Shown in pieces: positions 51,001 to 61,793 of a DNA stretch of 64,000 nt; within the stretch, counting starts at the first letter, position 1; each line of letters starts with the position of its first letter. The position numbers and the translations under genes are program-made. The stretch is from Dastarcus helophoroides. Lineage: Eukaryota > Arthropoda > Insecta > Coleoptera > Bothrideridae. Location: NCBI GenBank assembly GCA_028583605.1, contig CM053330.1:20299539-20363538 (forward strand), in the 5' to 3' direction. A model generated the notes under the pieces. That model did no database searches. It was not told where the DNA came from and saw only the letters and a program-made list of their open reading frames with translations.

Positions 51001-51887
51001 AGCTTGCCTCTCATGATGCTTTAGGTGGAGCTGCTCGCGATCCTAAGTTATTAGATCGCATCAAGGGGCTGAGAGAAGAAACGGCTAAACTTAAAAAACC
51101 ATTGCAAATAGTGCGTCAACAGGCCAATGATCTCGTTAACGAGGCTTCTGAAAACGGCATTGATGCCCATCACCTTATTGACGAAGTTGATAATTTAGGT
51201 GACCGTTTAGGTGAACTACAAGCTAAATTAGATGACCGTTGCCAAGAGTTACAGTCAGCAGCAACAGCAGTCACTCAGTTCAACGACCAAGTCAAAGGTT
51301 TGTCACATGACCTTTCCGGCTTGGAAGCCGAATTAGACGGTATGAAACCACCAGGCAGGGATTTTAAAACAGTACGCACTCAAATTGATGATGTTGCTAA
51401 ACTGATTAAGAAAATTAACAAGGCTAACGATGATGTGAATAGTGCAATTCAAGCCGGTGAACGTCTTGTAGACAGCGGGTTCGCTCCAGATACAGCACAG
51501 ACCAGACAACAAGTAGAAAGTTTACGTCGTCAATTAGGTAAACTTGATGACAAGGCTAGAAATCGTGAACAAGATCTGGAATCTGTTTTGAAAAAACTCG
51601 AAAACTTCTATCTCGGACATTCCAAGGTTCTAGATAATATACATGATGCTTCTGATCAACTACGAAAAATGAAACCTATTGGTTCTGAGGTTGATAATAT
51701 TAGGGCGCAGCAGAAAGACTTCAAGTCGTTTAGAACTAAAGTGATTGAACCTCTAAGCAAGCACGTTGATGAATATAACCGAACTGGTCAGGGTCTTATA
51801 CAATCTGCAGCTCCAGGCGTTAATACAGCAACCCTCGAAAAAGATTTGGAAAAGATGAACGACCAATGGAATGACTTGAAAGAGAGG
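48003..51887 (+). CDS. shot: Spectraplakin exon: long run of rod spectrin repeats with a disordered insert
   Basis: 1,295 codons, acceptor GTTTACAG and donor AGG|GTAAGT, phase 0 at both ends. About eleven helix-A signatures follow one another, for example IIAWLNSAENQF, VNEWLTRMETKV, LSAWLSAKDRML, TLGWLSDELGSL and FLPWLRQAEDKLD. Units are about 105-115 residues. Some later units have lost the Trp (ALQAISDNLDEL, LSGLEAELDGM). At residues ~339-409 the helical pattern is broken by about 70 residues rich in Ser, Pro and Arg. That insert holds two SPTK motifs and two RRSSQ(D/E)G motifs, and is likely disordered and phosphorylated. A Met at 47964 upstream of the acceptor is read-through of the intron and was not used. 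Confidence 0.94.
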
Positions 51888-53012
51888 GTAAGTAAACTAG
51901 ATTTATTGTTGCATGAGATACATATTTTCCCCTTTCCAAAGTTTTTAAAGTTTGCCTTTTTATATAGTTTTTGTAAGTTATAATATTGAAGTTGAAATTT
52001 TGAGAAAAATATCAAAATGTGCAAAGCAAAATAGGAATTTTAATATTAAATTTTAAAGAAATTAAAATTTTGGGTTATTGTAAAAATTTGATTTGAGATG
52101 AAAACTTAAATTCGAGATTAAAATCAAAATTTAAAAAAGAACTCGAATTTTCAATATAAATGAGTAAAAATTTAGAGAGTTTAAACTGAGTTTTTTTTAA
52201 GTAAAAGTTGATAATTCGAGATGAAGATCGAAACTAAAATCAAACTGTTGGGAAAAAACTCGAAATTTTCGAAAGTAAAGATAATTGTCTTAAATAATTA
52301 AAAATGTTATCAAGAATGAAATTGAAAACTTGGAGATTTTATGTTTTAGCTTAGAGTTTCTAAAAAAATTATAAAAAAATGGTGTTTTTAAATTAAAAAT
52401 TAAAAGTACGGGCCAAGAAATAATATTAATTTTAAAATCAAAAATTAAATCTTCGACATAGTTTTTTTTGCGTTTATGTAAATTAAAGTTAAAAAATAGT
52501 ATTATTTATATTAAACAACAAATTTCCTATGTATTTAAAAAAAAGAAGTATTTCAATGTAAGTGTCGAAATATTACTAATTTTAAGTAACAAATTGTAAA
52601 TTTTTTTTAGAAATTCGGACTATTTCCTGAAATTCCTATTTTTTCTCACAATTTAAATTCAAATTTTTATCATTTTCTTAAAATCTGGATCCTACTTAAT
52701 TTGCTTTTTGGGAAGAAACTTGAAATTTTAAATTGGAAATGAAAATATACAAATTTAAAGGAAAATTCCTAAATAAGACATTAAATTTAACCAAAAGTCG
52801 AAAATTCTGCAAAATTTCGGAAAATGCAAAATTTCTTGAATAAATGAATCGAGAAAACATTGTCATTGAGAAGTTTTATTCTTATTTTTAATTTTTTTTT
52901 ATTCCAGAAATGTATACTAAAGATCAATCTAGTGTGACATTTTAAACTTTATTTTAAAAAATTGTCTGCGTATCTGTTTCTTAACAGTTTTAATCTTTTC
53001 TTTATTAATTAG
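51888..53012. other. Intron, 1.1 kb
   Basis: GTAAGT donor and TTAATTAG acceptor. Very AT-rich, with GAAATTTT, TCGAAATTTT and AATTCGAGAT words that look like the complement of the dispersed TTTCGAC-type arrays. No gene. Confidence 0.8.
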
Positions 53013-55834
53013 ATTAACGATCGTGAAAGAAGACTAGATGTAGCGCTTCTTCAGTCGGGCAAATTCCAAGAAGCACTCGATGGCTTGGACAAATGGCTAA
53101 CAGATACAGAAGAGCTAGTAGCGAACCAGAAACCTCCATCAGCTGATTATAAAGTAGTAAAAGCTCAATTGCAAGAACAAAAGTTCCTCAAAAAAATGTT
53201 ATTGGATCGCCAGAATTCCATGTCATCGCTCTTTGGAATGGGCAACGAAATCGCCAAAGAAGCAGATCCAGCAGAACGCAAGGCTATTGAAAAACAATTG
53301 AAAAATCTCATGGGTAGATTCGATGCCTTAACGCAAGGAGCCCAGCAGCGCACATTAGATTTGGAACAAGCTATGAAAGTGGCTAAAGAATTCCAAGATA
53401 AGCTGATACCACTACAAGATTGGTTGGACCGTAGTGAAAAGAAAGTTAAAGATATGGAGGTCATCCCTACAGACGAAGAAAAAATACAACAGCGCATTAG
53501 AGAACATGATGCTCTTCATAATGACATATTAAGTAAGAAACCCGATTTTAGGGAACTTACAGATATTGCATCAAACCTTATGTCACTTGTTGGTGAAGAT
53601 GAAGCATCAGCTTTGGCTGATAAGTTACAAGAAGTCACTGATAGATACGGTTGTTTGGTTGAAGCTAGTGAAAATATCGGACAATTATTAACAGCCTCTA
53701 GACAAGGTCTAAGACATTTGGTATTAACTTATCAAGACTTAGCTGCTTGGATGGATTCAATGGAACACAAACTAGGTCGCTATAAGATCTTAGCCGTACA
53801 TAAAGATCGATTATTGGAACAAATGGATGATCTTACTGGTTTAACTGAAGAAATTGCCGGAAGACAGAATGACGTGGATAGTACTGTAGATGCAGGAGTT
53901 GAACTAATGCGTCATATTTCGTCTGATGAAGCTCTACAGTTAAAAGATAAGCTTGATTCATTGCAAAGGCGTTACAACGATCTGACAGCTCGTGGTGCCG
54001 AACTTTTAAAACATGCCCAAGATATATTACCATTGGTTGAACAATTTCATAATAATCACAATCGCTTGGTTGAATGGATGCAAGGTGCTGAGGCTATTTT
54101 GCAATCTGCTGAACCTCATGAGGGTGAAATTGCTCGTCTTGAATTAGATCTGCAAGAATTAAGACCAGTTTTGGAAAATGTCAATTTGCTAGGTCCACAG
54201 CTATGTCAAGCTAGTCCTGGTGAAGGTGCTGCTACAATTGAGGGTCTAGTAACTAGAGATAATAGAAGATTTGACGCTATTGCTGAACAAATTCAGCGTC
54301 GTGCAGAGAGAATACATCTTGGAAAACAAAGAGCTTTGGAAGTAACAGCTGATATTGATGAATTGCTTGAGTGGTTTAGAGAAGTGGAAGGGCAAATAAG
54401 AGATGCCGAGAAGCCATCTGCTGAACCAGATTTAATTCGAGTTCAGTTGAAAGAACATAAAGCTCTAAATGACGACATATCCAGTCAAAAAGGTCGGGTT
54501 CGGGATGTATTATCTACAGCCAAGAAAGTACTCCGGGAAAGTCCGCCAAGTGAAGATACCACATTGATTCGAGAAAAGATGGAAGACTTGAGGGAAGCCA
54601 TGGATACAGTTTCAGCCTTAAGTTCTGACAGACTAGGCATTTTGGAACAAGCACTTCCACTAGCTGAACATTTCCACGAAACGCACAGTGTCTTAAACAA
54701 CTGGTTGGCCGATATGGAAGAACAAGTGGCCATGCTTTCTATGCCAGCTTTGAGACCAGATCTAATAGCTCAGCAGCAGGATAGAAATGAGATGTTTTTA
54801 CAATCTATAAATGAACATAAACCATTGGTGGATAAAATAAACAAAACTGGAGAAGCATTGATTCGCTTATGTAATGAAGATGATGGTGCTAAAGTTCAAG
54901 AACTTCTAGAAAACTGCAATGCTAGATATGCTGCCTTGAAACTGGAATTAAGAGAGAGGCAACGAGCTTTAGAAGAAGCCTTACAAGAAAGCTCGCAATT
55001 TAGCGACAAACTGGAGGGAATGCTTAGAGCTTTGGGCAATACTGCTGATCAAGTTAATAATTTAGAACCAATATCGGCCCATCCACCCAAAATTCGTGAC
55101 CAAATCGAAGATAATGATGTCATAGTTGGCGATCTAAATAAGCGTAAAGAAGCTTATGCCGCTGTTCAAAGAGCTGCTGATGACGTAATTAATAAGGCAC
55201 CAAACCGTTCCGACCCCGCAATTAAAGATATCAAACGCAAACTGGACAAGCTTAAACATCTTTGGGATGACGTGCAAAAAGCAACAAATAATCGTGGAAG
55301 GTCCCTGGAAGATGCTTTGGAAGCAGCGCAGAAATTCTGGAAAGAATTACATGCTATCATGGCAACGCTTAAAGATCTTGAAGACTCCCTAGTTAGTCAA
55401 GAACCACCCGCTGTTGAACCAAAGGCTATACAAGAACAACAAGTTGCCTTACAAGAAATTAGACAGGAAATCGATCAAACGAAACCTGAGGTTGATCAAG
55501 TAAGAACCTCTGGTAAAAAATTAATGAAACTTTGCGGTGAACCCGACAAACCGGAAGTCAAAAAGCATATTGAAGATCTTGACAATGCTTGGGATAACAT
55601 CACAGCTCTCTATGCTAAACGAGAGGAGAATTTGATTGACGCCATGGAAAAAGCAATGGAATTCCACGAGACTCTGCAGAATCTGCTTGAATTCCTCGAC
55701 AAAGCCGAGAGGAAATTCGCTAAAATGGGTCCTTTGGGTTCGGACATTGAAGCGGTCAAGAGACAAATCTCACAACTTAACGACTTCAAGTCTGAGGTTG
55801 ATCCGCATATGGTGAAAGTTGAGGCTTTGAACAG
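53013..55834 (+). CDS. shot: Spectraplakin exon: rod spectrin repeats
   Basis: Starts after TTAATTAG in phase 0 with INDRERRLDVALLQSGKFQ, the helix-C end of a repeat begun in the previous exon. It ends AACAG|GTACGC, leaving two bases of a split Arg codon. It encodes 940 codons with about nine helix-A starts: LDKWLTDTEELV, LQDWLDRSEKKV, LAAWMDSMEHKL, LVEWMQGAEAIL, LLEWFREVEGQI, LNNWLADMEEQV, then three with the Trp replaced (MLRALGNTADQV, IMATLKDLEDSL, LLEFLDKAERKF). No insertions or breaks. The open frame continues a few codons past the donor and was trimmed there because the next exon's first base completes the AGG codon. Confidence 0.94.
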
Positions 55835-58800
55835 GTACGCATTATTTTACGATTTTCAAATATTTCAAATCACTTAAAAGTTGCTTTAAATATTTTCAAC
55901 ACTTGTACTAACATTTTATTTTTTTCCTATGTTCTTTACTGTATCGTTGGGACTACAGGAGTCTTATAAGGCAAGATTTTTTTTAGATATCTGCAAGCAG
56001 ATCTATTGTGTTAACGCAGGAAATATGTATTGCTAAATTATGAAATTTCAGTTCATTTGCATGATAGCTGTAGACTATGTTCACATGCTATTAGAGCTTT
56101 TTTTAGCAAACTCAAAAAGCAGGCATAAAGTCATGATATTAAATTTAAAAATATTTGACTGTCTATACCTTTAATTGTCTCAATATATGTCGCAAATTAA
56201 TGCATCTGCTATTTAGTAATGTTCCTAAATTGAAAAATATCAAAATGATTATGATAAGGAAAGACAAGGAAAACTAGTGCAAAACGCTTAATATTATAAA
56301 TGAGTTAATTATATTATTTTTTGGCTTCAAATTGTTTTTATATAGCCTTCAATAGGTGATTGGTCAAATAGCAGATATATTGGAAATGCAGAAAGAAATC
56401 CAAATGAAACTAGAATTATTTATATTTATGTGTAAATATGTAATTGGTTTTTGAACCAAAAATTTGCAGAAAAAATGTCTTGATTTGCCAAAGTAATCAT
56501 CGCTCTCTCTCTAAGCAAAATTAAAACAAATAACAAATAGTGATTTGTCACCTTAGAAAACACGAACTAATAAATTTCAAATTGATACCATAGCAACTTT
56601 GGAAATTATGACAGTCATATAATAAAATTCCAATTTAAACCAGTAATATTTTGATAATTCATATATGGCTCTTAACATATATTCGTATCTGTTGTTTTCA
56701 AATTTCGAGATCTTCTATCCTGAATGAACCATAGTGTATAAAAATAAAAATATTTTTTCTTAATGCAAGAAGAAATATTATTTTTAATAAAGGTTAAAAT
56801 ATTCCCTTAGTTTTTCAAATTCGAAATTATTTAAATATTTGTTAAACATATATTTTTCGGCATATTTTTTAAATAATATAAATTTTGAAATTTTCAAAAT
56901 TGATTGGTGCTTTAAAAGAAAAAAAAATAAATAAAAATAATTTAAATTTAAAACTGTAGTGAAAGAATATTTAAAAAGAAACAACAAATTTTGTTTTAAC
57001 TTTTTTGAATTTAGAAAAATTGAAGAGAAAATAAATCCTTTTATCCAGAACAGGAATTATGAATAAAAAAATAATTTATACAATTAATTATCAAGCTAAT
57101 TTTTTTTATTATAGTTATACATATTGTTTTCAAAAATTGGAGCCCCGGTTATGCAATTTTAAAATTTTTATTACACACTTTTAGTAGTTTCTATCCCAGA
57201 AGTACAGCTTTTATTGGCTGCCGTGGAACCCTTCGTAACCATATTTCAATGTTTTACTTTTCAAAATATTTATTTTGCCAGTTTCTTGTTTGTAGGTGAA
57301 ATATTTTATACAAAACACATTCTTTACTCAAAATTGTTAGCTATAAAAAAAAATGTTATAGTATACAGTGAAGTTTTTTATTTATCGAGAACCAGATCTC
57401 TTTTTTATAAAGAGAAACTAAAAGATTTATAGATAACGTCATGTTAATTCATATATTTTACTTGATTAAATTTCTTTATACACATTTAGTCATGCAAACT
57501 AAATGAGAATACTAAAAATAGTCTATATTGTTTAGAAATCAGATCTCGTAATTTAGAAACTTTGTGAATTATCTTTGAAATTGACTTTTATGTCTGTATA
57601 TTATACACAATGGGCCAAAAGATAAAATGTCCACGTTTCATTTTCTTCGCTAGTGTCATTACTAGTGGATAGTTTTTTTTATGAAATTTTCATCAAATAT
57701 ACAATAAGTTATAAGCTTTTAGACAATCAAGTCAAAAGTATCACACCTACAGCCAATTTTTATTATACAGAAGCTTTAAAAAATATTTTTTAATTTGAAT
57801 TTTTCGCAAAAAACTAAAAATAATTTAGTCATGTGTTAAAAAGCATTTTTTGAGTAATATTTTTTAAATACTCTGGCTTTTGATATTTTTATGAGAATTT
57901 TCTCCAGATCATGCACAATAACAAAATTGTTGTGGAAGAAGCCATATTTTGTGAACAGGCATCAGTTTTTATTGTAGTGTTAAAATTTATTTGCTTATGC
58001 TGATGTTGTAAAAGAGCAAGAAAGATAGTTTAAATGAAAGCCCTTTTGGAAGAAAAACAAATTTGAGTTACAAAAATTGCTAACAAAAACTGGCATAAGG
58101 TTTGTATCTTATTTGTTAGAAAAATTAAACAAAACGATGCAGATTACCGGATAAAAAATGGAAGTGGGTGACCAAAATCTGTAAGAGTAGAGGGAAATAT
58201 TGAAATCGTGCGGTAAAATGTGCGAAGTTCAATCTCTGGCAAAAATCTGTCAATTATTGATAACGAGTTTGGTATTTAAATATCATCTGTTAGACGTATT
58301 GTTAACTGAGGTCTGTAATTGGAGCATTTAAGAGGGTTCACATAATTCCCAATAAAGTGTTGTTATTCTGCGCGACTTCACTAAAATGGTCATAAGATTG
58401 ACTAGAATTGTAGTATTTGAAAAAATAACAAAAAATACACTCAGAAAATGATGGTCTCTTTAATAAATAACCAGGTAGTGTTTATACAAATTGTAAGTTT
58501 TTTGCGAAACATTTAAAGTGATAAATATCTTCGAGACCATCTGTATAAAAATTGGTTGTAGGTGCGAAACTTTTGACTTGATTGCCTAAAATCTTATACA
58601 TTATTGTTTTGTTGTTGAGAATTTGATAAAAATAACACACTAATAACAAAATAAATCATTCAAATAAAATCTGGACTTTTTTTGGTTCACCGTGTACAAA
58701 TTTGAGCCTCAGCTTTATTATTTTTAGTACTGTTTATTTTTGTTGATGCTTTTTTAAGTTTTTTTGCCGTTCTGCAGGGTATGTGAACTATTACAATGTA

Positions 58801-59264
58801 AAGTTTAGCTTCTCTAATAAATAGCAGTGTAACTGAAATGTTTGCTTTTGGCCTTTGTGTTTTCAAATATGTTAATGAATGCGAAAGCTTCAAAATTACA
58901 AAGTGTTATTAATTAAAAGTGCAATGACTATTAATGCTTTAATTGTTAAATTTGTCATTTCAATAAATTTATCTGATTTTGACTGGTTTCCAGTTTTTCT
59001 TAATACATTGATTGTTCTTAAAGAATTATAATTAACCGAGCTTTTATCTTTCCTGAAAAAGATTTCCAGTCAGCTTCTAACCCACAATTTAGCTTTTTTC
59101 TATTGCTTCAGTCGCCGTTGAAAGATGGTGACGTTTATAGCTTTGTATTGCTTAAAGCCTGCTTCAGGCTTTCCTTATTTTAATGAGAATGTAGCTATAT
59201 TCGCTTTAGTGTTGGTATTGAAAGATAGTCTGGAATGGTATTTTATGAATTATTTTAAATTTAG
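55835..59264. other. Intron, 3.4 kb, carrying a Tc1-like relic
   Basis: GTACGC donor and AAATTTAG acceptor. It contains the long-TIR element at 57606-58694. An ATG at 59125 opens a frame that runs into the next exon, but the peptide is hydrophobic and unrelated to spectrin repeats, so I treat it as intron. Confidence 0.78.
57606..58694 (+). mobile_element. Decayed Tc1-like element with very long terminal inverted repeats
   Basis: The left end CACAATGGGCCAAAAGAT matches the complement of the right end, CACGGTGAACCAAAAAAAG, and both are flanked by TA. Homology of the inverted arms extends inward for roughly 230 bases. For example, TTGTAGGTGCGAAACTTTTG near 58560 pairs with the complement of CAAAAGTATCACACCTACAG near 57735. 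Between the arms, around 58180-58330 on the + strand, scattered peptide traces such as SVRRIVN look like the second helix-turn-helix of a Tc1/IS630-type transposase, broken by stops. The CACGGTGAACCAAAA end is typical of Tc1-like elements. No intact ORF. Confidence 0.75.
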
Positions 59265-59623
59265 GCAAGCCCAAGAACTTACGGAAAGAACGTCGGCCGA
59301 CCAAGCAGCAGCTATAAAAGAACCACTCTCAATCGTCAACAAGCGTTGGGATGATTTGCTTAGAGGCATCGTGGAAAGGCAGAGACAGCTGGAGAATGCT
59401 CTACTTCGCCTTGGTCAATTCCAACATGCCCTTAGCGAACTACTTGTGTGGATAAGGAAAACAGACAACACTCTGGATGAACTGAAACCAGTAGCGGGTG
59501 ATCCACAGATACTGGAAATTGAACTTGCTAAATTAAAAGTGCTCATCAATGATATCCAAGCACATCAAACTAGTGTTGATACTCTTAATGATGCTGGGAG
59601 ACAAATTATTGAAAGTGGAGAGG
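59265..59623 (+). CDS. shot: Spectraplakin exon: rod spectrin repeat
   Basis: 359 nt. Its first G completes the Arg codon split from the previous exon, then the chain reads QAQELTERTSADQAAAIKEP, followed by VNKRWDDLL (helix C). LLVWIRKTDNTLDEL opens a new repeat. It ends GAGAGG|GTAAGT with one base left over, which joins AT at 59786 to give Asp. About one repeat is covered. Coding was not started at 59125: the sequence before 59265 is intronic by composition, and the AAATTTAG acceptor fits the phase exactly. Confidence 0.92.
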
Positions 59624-59785
59624 GTAAGTTTTTTGACATGTTTTTATTACGTATTTCAATACTAGACAACTTAAATTATTCGCATTGCAGTAGCTGTTTT
59701 AAATATCTAAATAATATATACTTTTAGAAATGATATGAAATTAGAAATCTAACGATAACATGTCACCATATATTTGTTTATTTAG

Positions 59786-61793
59786 ATGAGGCCTCAGCGA
59801 CCCAAGAAAAACTAAACACCTTAAACACCCAATGGAGGGCTCTCATGCAGAAAGCAGCAGACCGTCAACGAGAACTAGAAGACGCGCTCAACGATGCTCA
59901 AAGATTCAATGCCGAAATCCAAGATCTTCTGTCTTGGTTGGGCGATGTTGATAGCATTATAGCATCCAGCAAACCAGTCGGTGGACTGCCAGAAACTGCT
60001 TCGGAACAACTTGAACGTTTCATGGAAATCTATAATGAAATAGAAGATACCAGACCAAAAGTTGAAACTGTTTTAGCTCAAGGTCAGGAGTACCTAAGGC
60101 GTGGTTCTAATGCTGCTTCCAATCTTCAACACAACTTGCGAACTCTAAAGCAAAGATGGGACTCGGTAACTGCCAGAGCTAACGACAAAAAAATCAAATT
60201 GGAGATTGCTCTTAAGGAAGCTACAGAGTTCCATGAAGCTTTACAATCATTTGTTGATTGGCTGACTAATGCTGAAAAGATCTTGTCGAACCTAAAACCA
60301 GTTTCTAGAGTTCTAGAAACGATTCAGACTCAGATTGAGGAACACAAAGTATTCCAAAAAGATGTCAGTGCTCATAGAGAAATAATGCTTCAGTTGGACA
60401 AGAAAGGAACCCATTTAAAATACTTTAGTCAGAAACAGGATGTTATTTTAATAAAGAATCTTCTAGTAAGTGTACAACATAGATGGGAAAGAGTTGCCTC
60501 CAAATCTGCTGAAAGAACAAGAGCCTTGGATCTTGGTTTCAAAGAAGCCAAAGAATTCCACGATGCTTGGTCTAATCTTATGCACTGGCTTGATGAAACA
60601 GAACATTCACTGGATGAACTCCTTAGTGATACAATTGGTAATGATCCTGAGAAAATTAAGAGTCGCCTAGCTAAACACCAAGAATTCCAAAGGGCTTTAT
60701 CAGGCAAGCAATCAGTTTACGATAACGTAATGAAAACAGGAAAACAACTGAAGGATAAGGCTCCTAAGAACGATGAGCCTGTTTTGAAACAGATGTTGGT
60801 AGATCTTAAAAACAAGTGGACTTCCGTTTGCAATAAGAGTGTGGATCGCCAAAGAAAACTCGAGGAAGCATTGCTGTACTCGGGACAATTTAAGGATGCA
60901 ATCGCCGCGTTGTTGCAATGGCTGAAAAAAGCCGAAAAGGAACTGTCTGAAGATAGTCCGGTTCATGGCGATTTAGATACCGTTAATCATCTCGTCGACT
61001 TACATAATCAGTTTGAGAAAGACTTGGAAAGGAGAAATGAACAAATGGACTCCGTTATGAAAACTGGCCAAGAACTAGAACGTAAAGCAAGCAATAGATC
61101 AGATGCGAATCAAATTAGAGATCAACTTCTTGAATTGAAAAATATGTGGGAAAGCGTTACCCGTTTAACAACTAGAAGATCTGATAGATTGAAAGAGGCG
61201 ATGAGAGAAGCGGAACGTTTGCACAAATCAGTGCATATGCTTCTCGATTGGTTGTCTGAAGCTGAAATGAAACTAAGATTTGTTGGAAATGCACCTGAAG
61301 ATGAGGCAACTGCATATGAACAACTTAAAACCTTGGATCGCTTCCGCGCTGAGTTATCACAGAAGGAGGTGGAAAAAGATAAGACCCTTGAACTGGCTCA
61401 TTATGTTCTTGGCATAGCCCATCCGGATGCCATCAACGTTATTAAGAACTGGATTAAAATCATTCAATCCAGGTGGGAAGAAGTATCACAGTGGGCATTA
61501 CAGCGTCATCAAAAGTTATCTTCTCATATGCAATCATTGAAGGATTTGGATGAGTCCCTCGAGGAACTAATCCAATGGCTCCTGGGATTAGAAAACACCC
61601 TTATAGCTCTCAAACGTGAAGAACTGCCTATGGATATTCCAGCTACAGAAGCACTAATTGCTGACCATAAAGAATTTATGGAAAATACCCAGAAACGTCA
61701 AGGGGAGGTTGATAGGATTTGCAAGGCTAAGCAAGTAAGACCAGCTCAGGCACCTCGAGATGTTAAGAAATTCGGCAAAGGAAAGGGACCTGT
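59786..61793 (+). CDS. shot: Spectraplakin exon: last spectrin repeats of the rod
   Basis: Preceded by a 162 bp intron (59624-59785). It begins DEASATQEKLNTLNTQWRAL and encodes 669 codons. Six helix-A signatures are visible: LLSWLGDVDSII, FVDWLTNAEKIL, LMHWLDETEHSLDEL, LLQWLKKAEKEL, LLDWLSEAEMKL and LIQWLLGLENTLIAL. The final repeat reads HKEFMENTQKRQGEVDRICK and then passes into a basic tail with VRPAQAPRDVKKFGKGKG. In MACF1 and its relatives this repeat is interrupted here by a variable, alternatively spliced basic/Ser-rich region before resuming and leading to EF-hands and a GAS2 domain. I therefore end the exon at CCTGT|GTAAGT rather than at the TAA that overlaps the donor (61795-61797). 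Confidence 0.9.

Noticed and set aside
59125..59264. ATG-initiated frame running into the 59265 exon, as an alternative first exon
   Set aside because: The peptide is hydrophobic and unlike any spectraplakin segment, and the acceptor at 59264 fits the upstream exon's phase exactly. A chance read-through is simpler.
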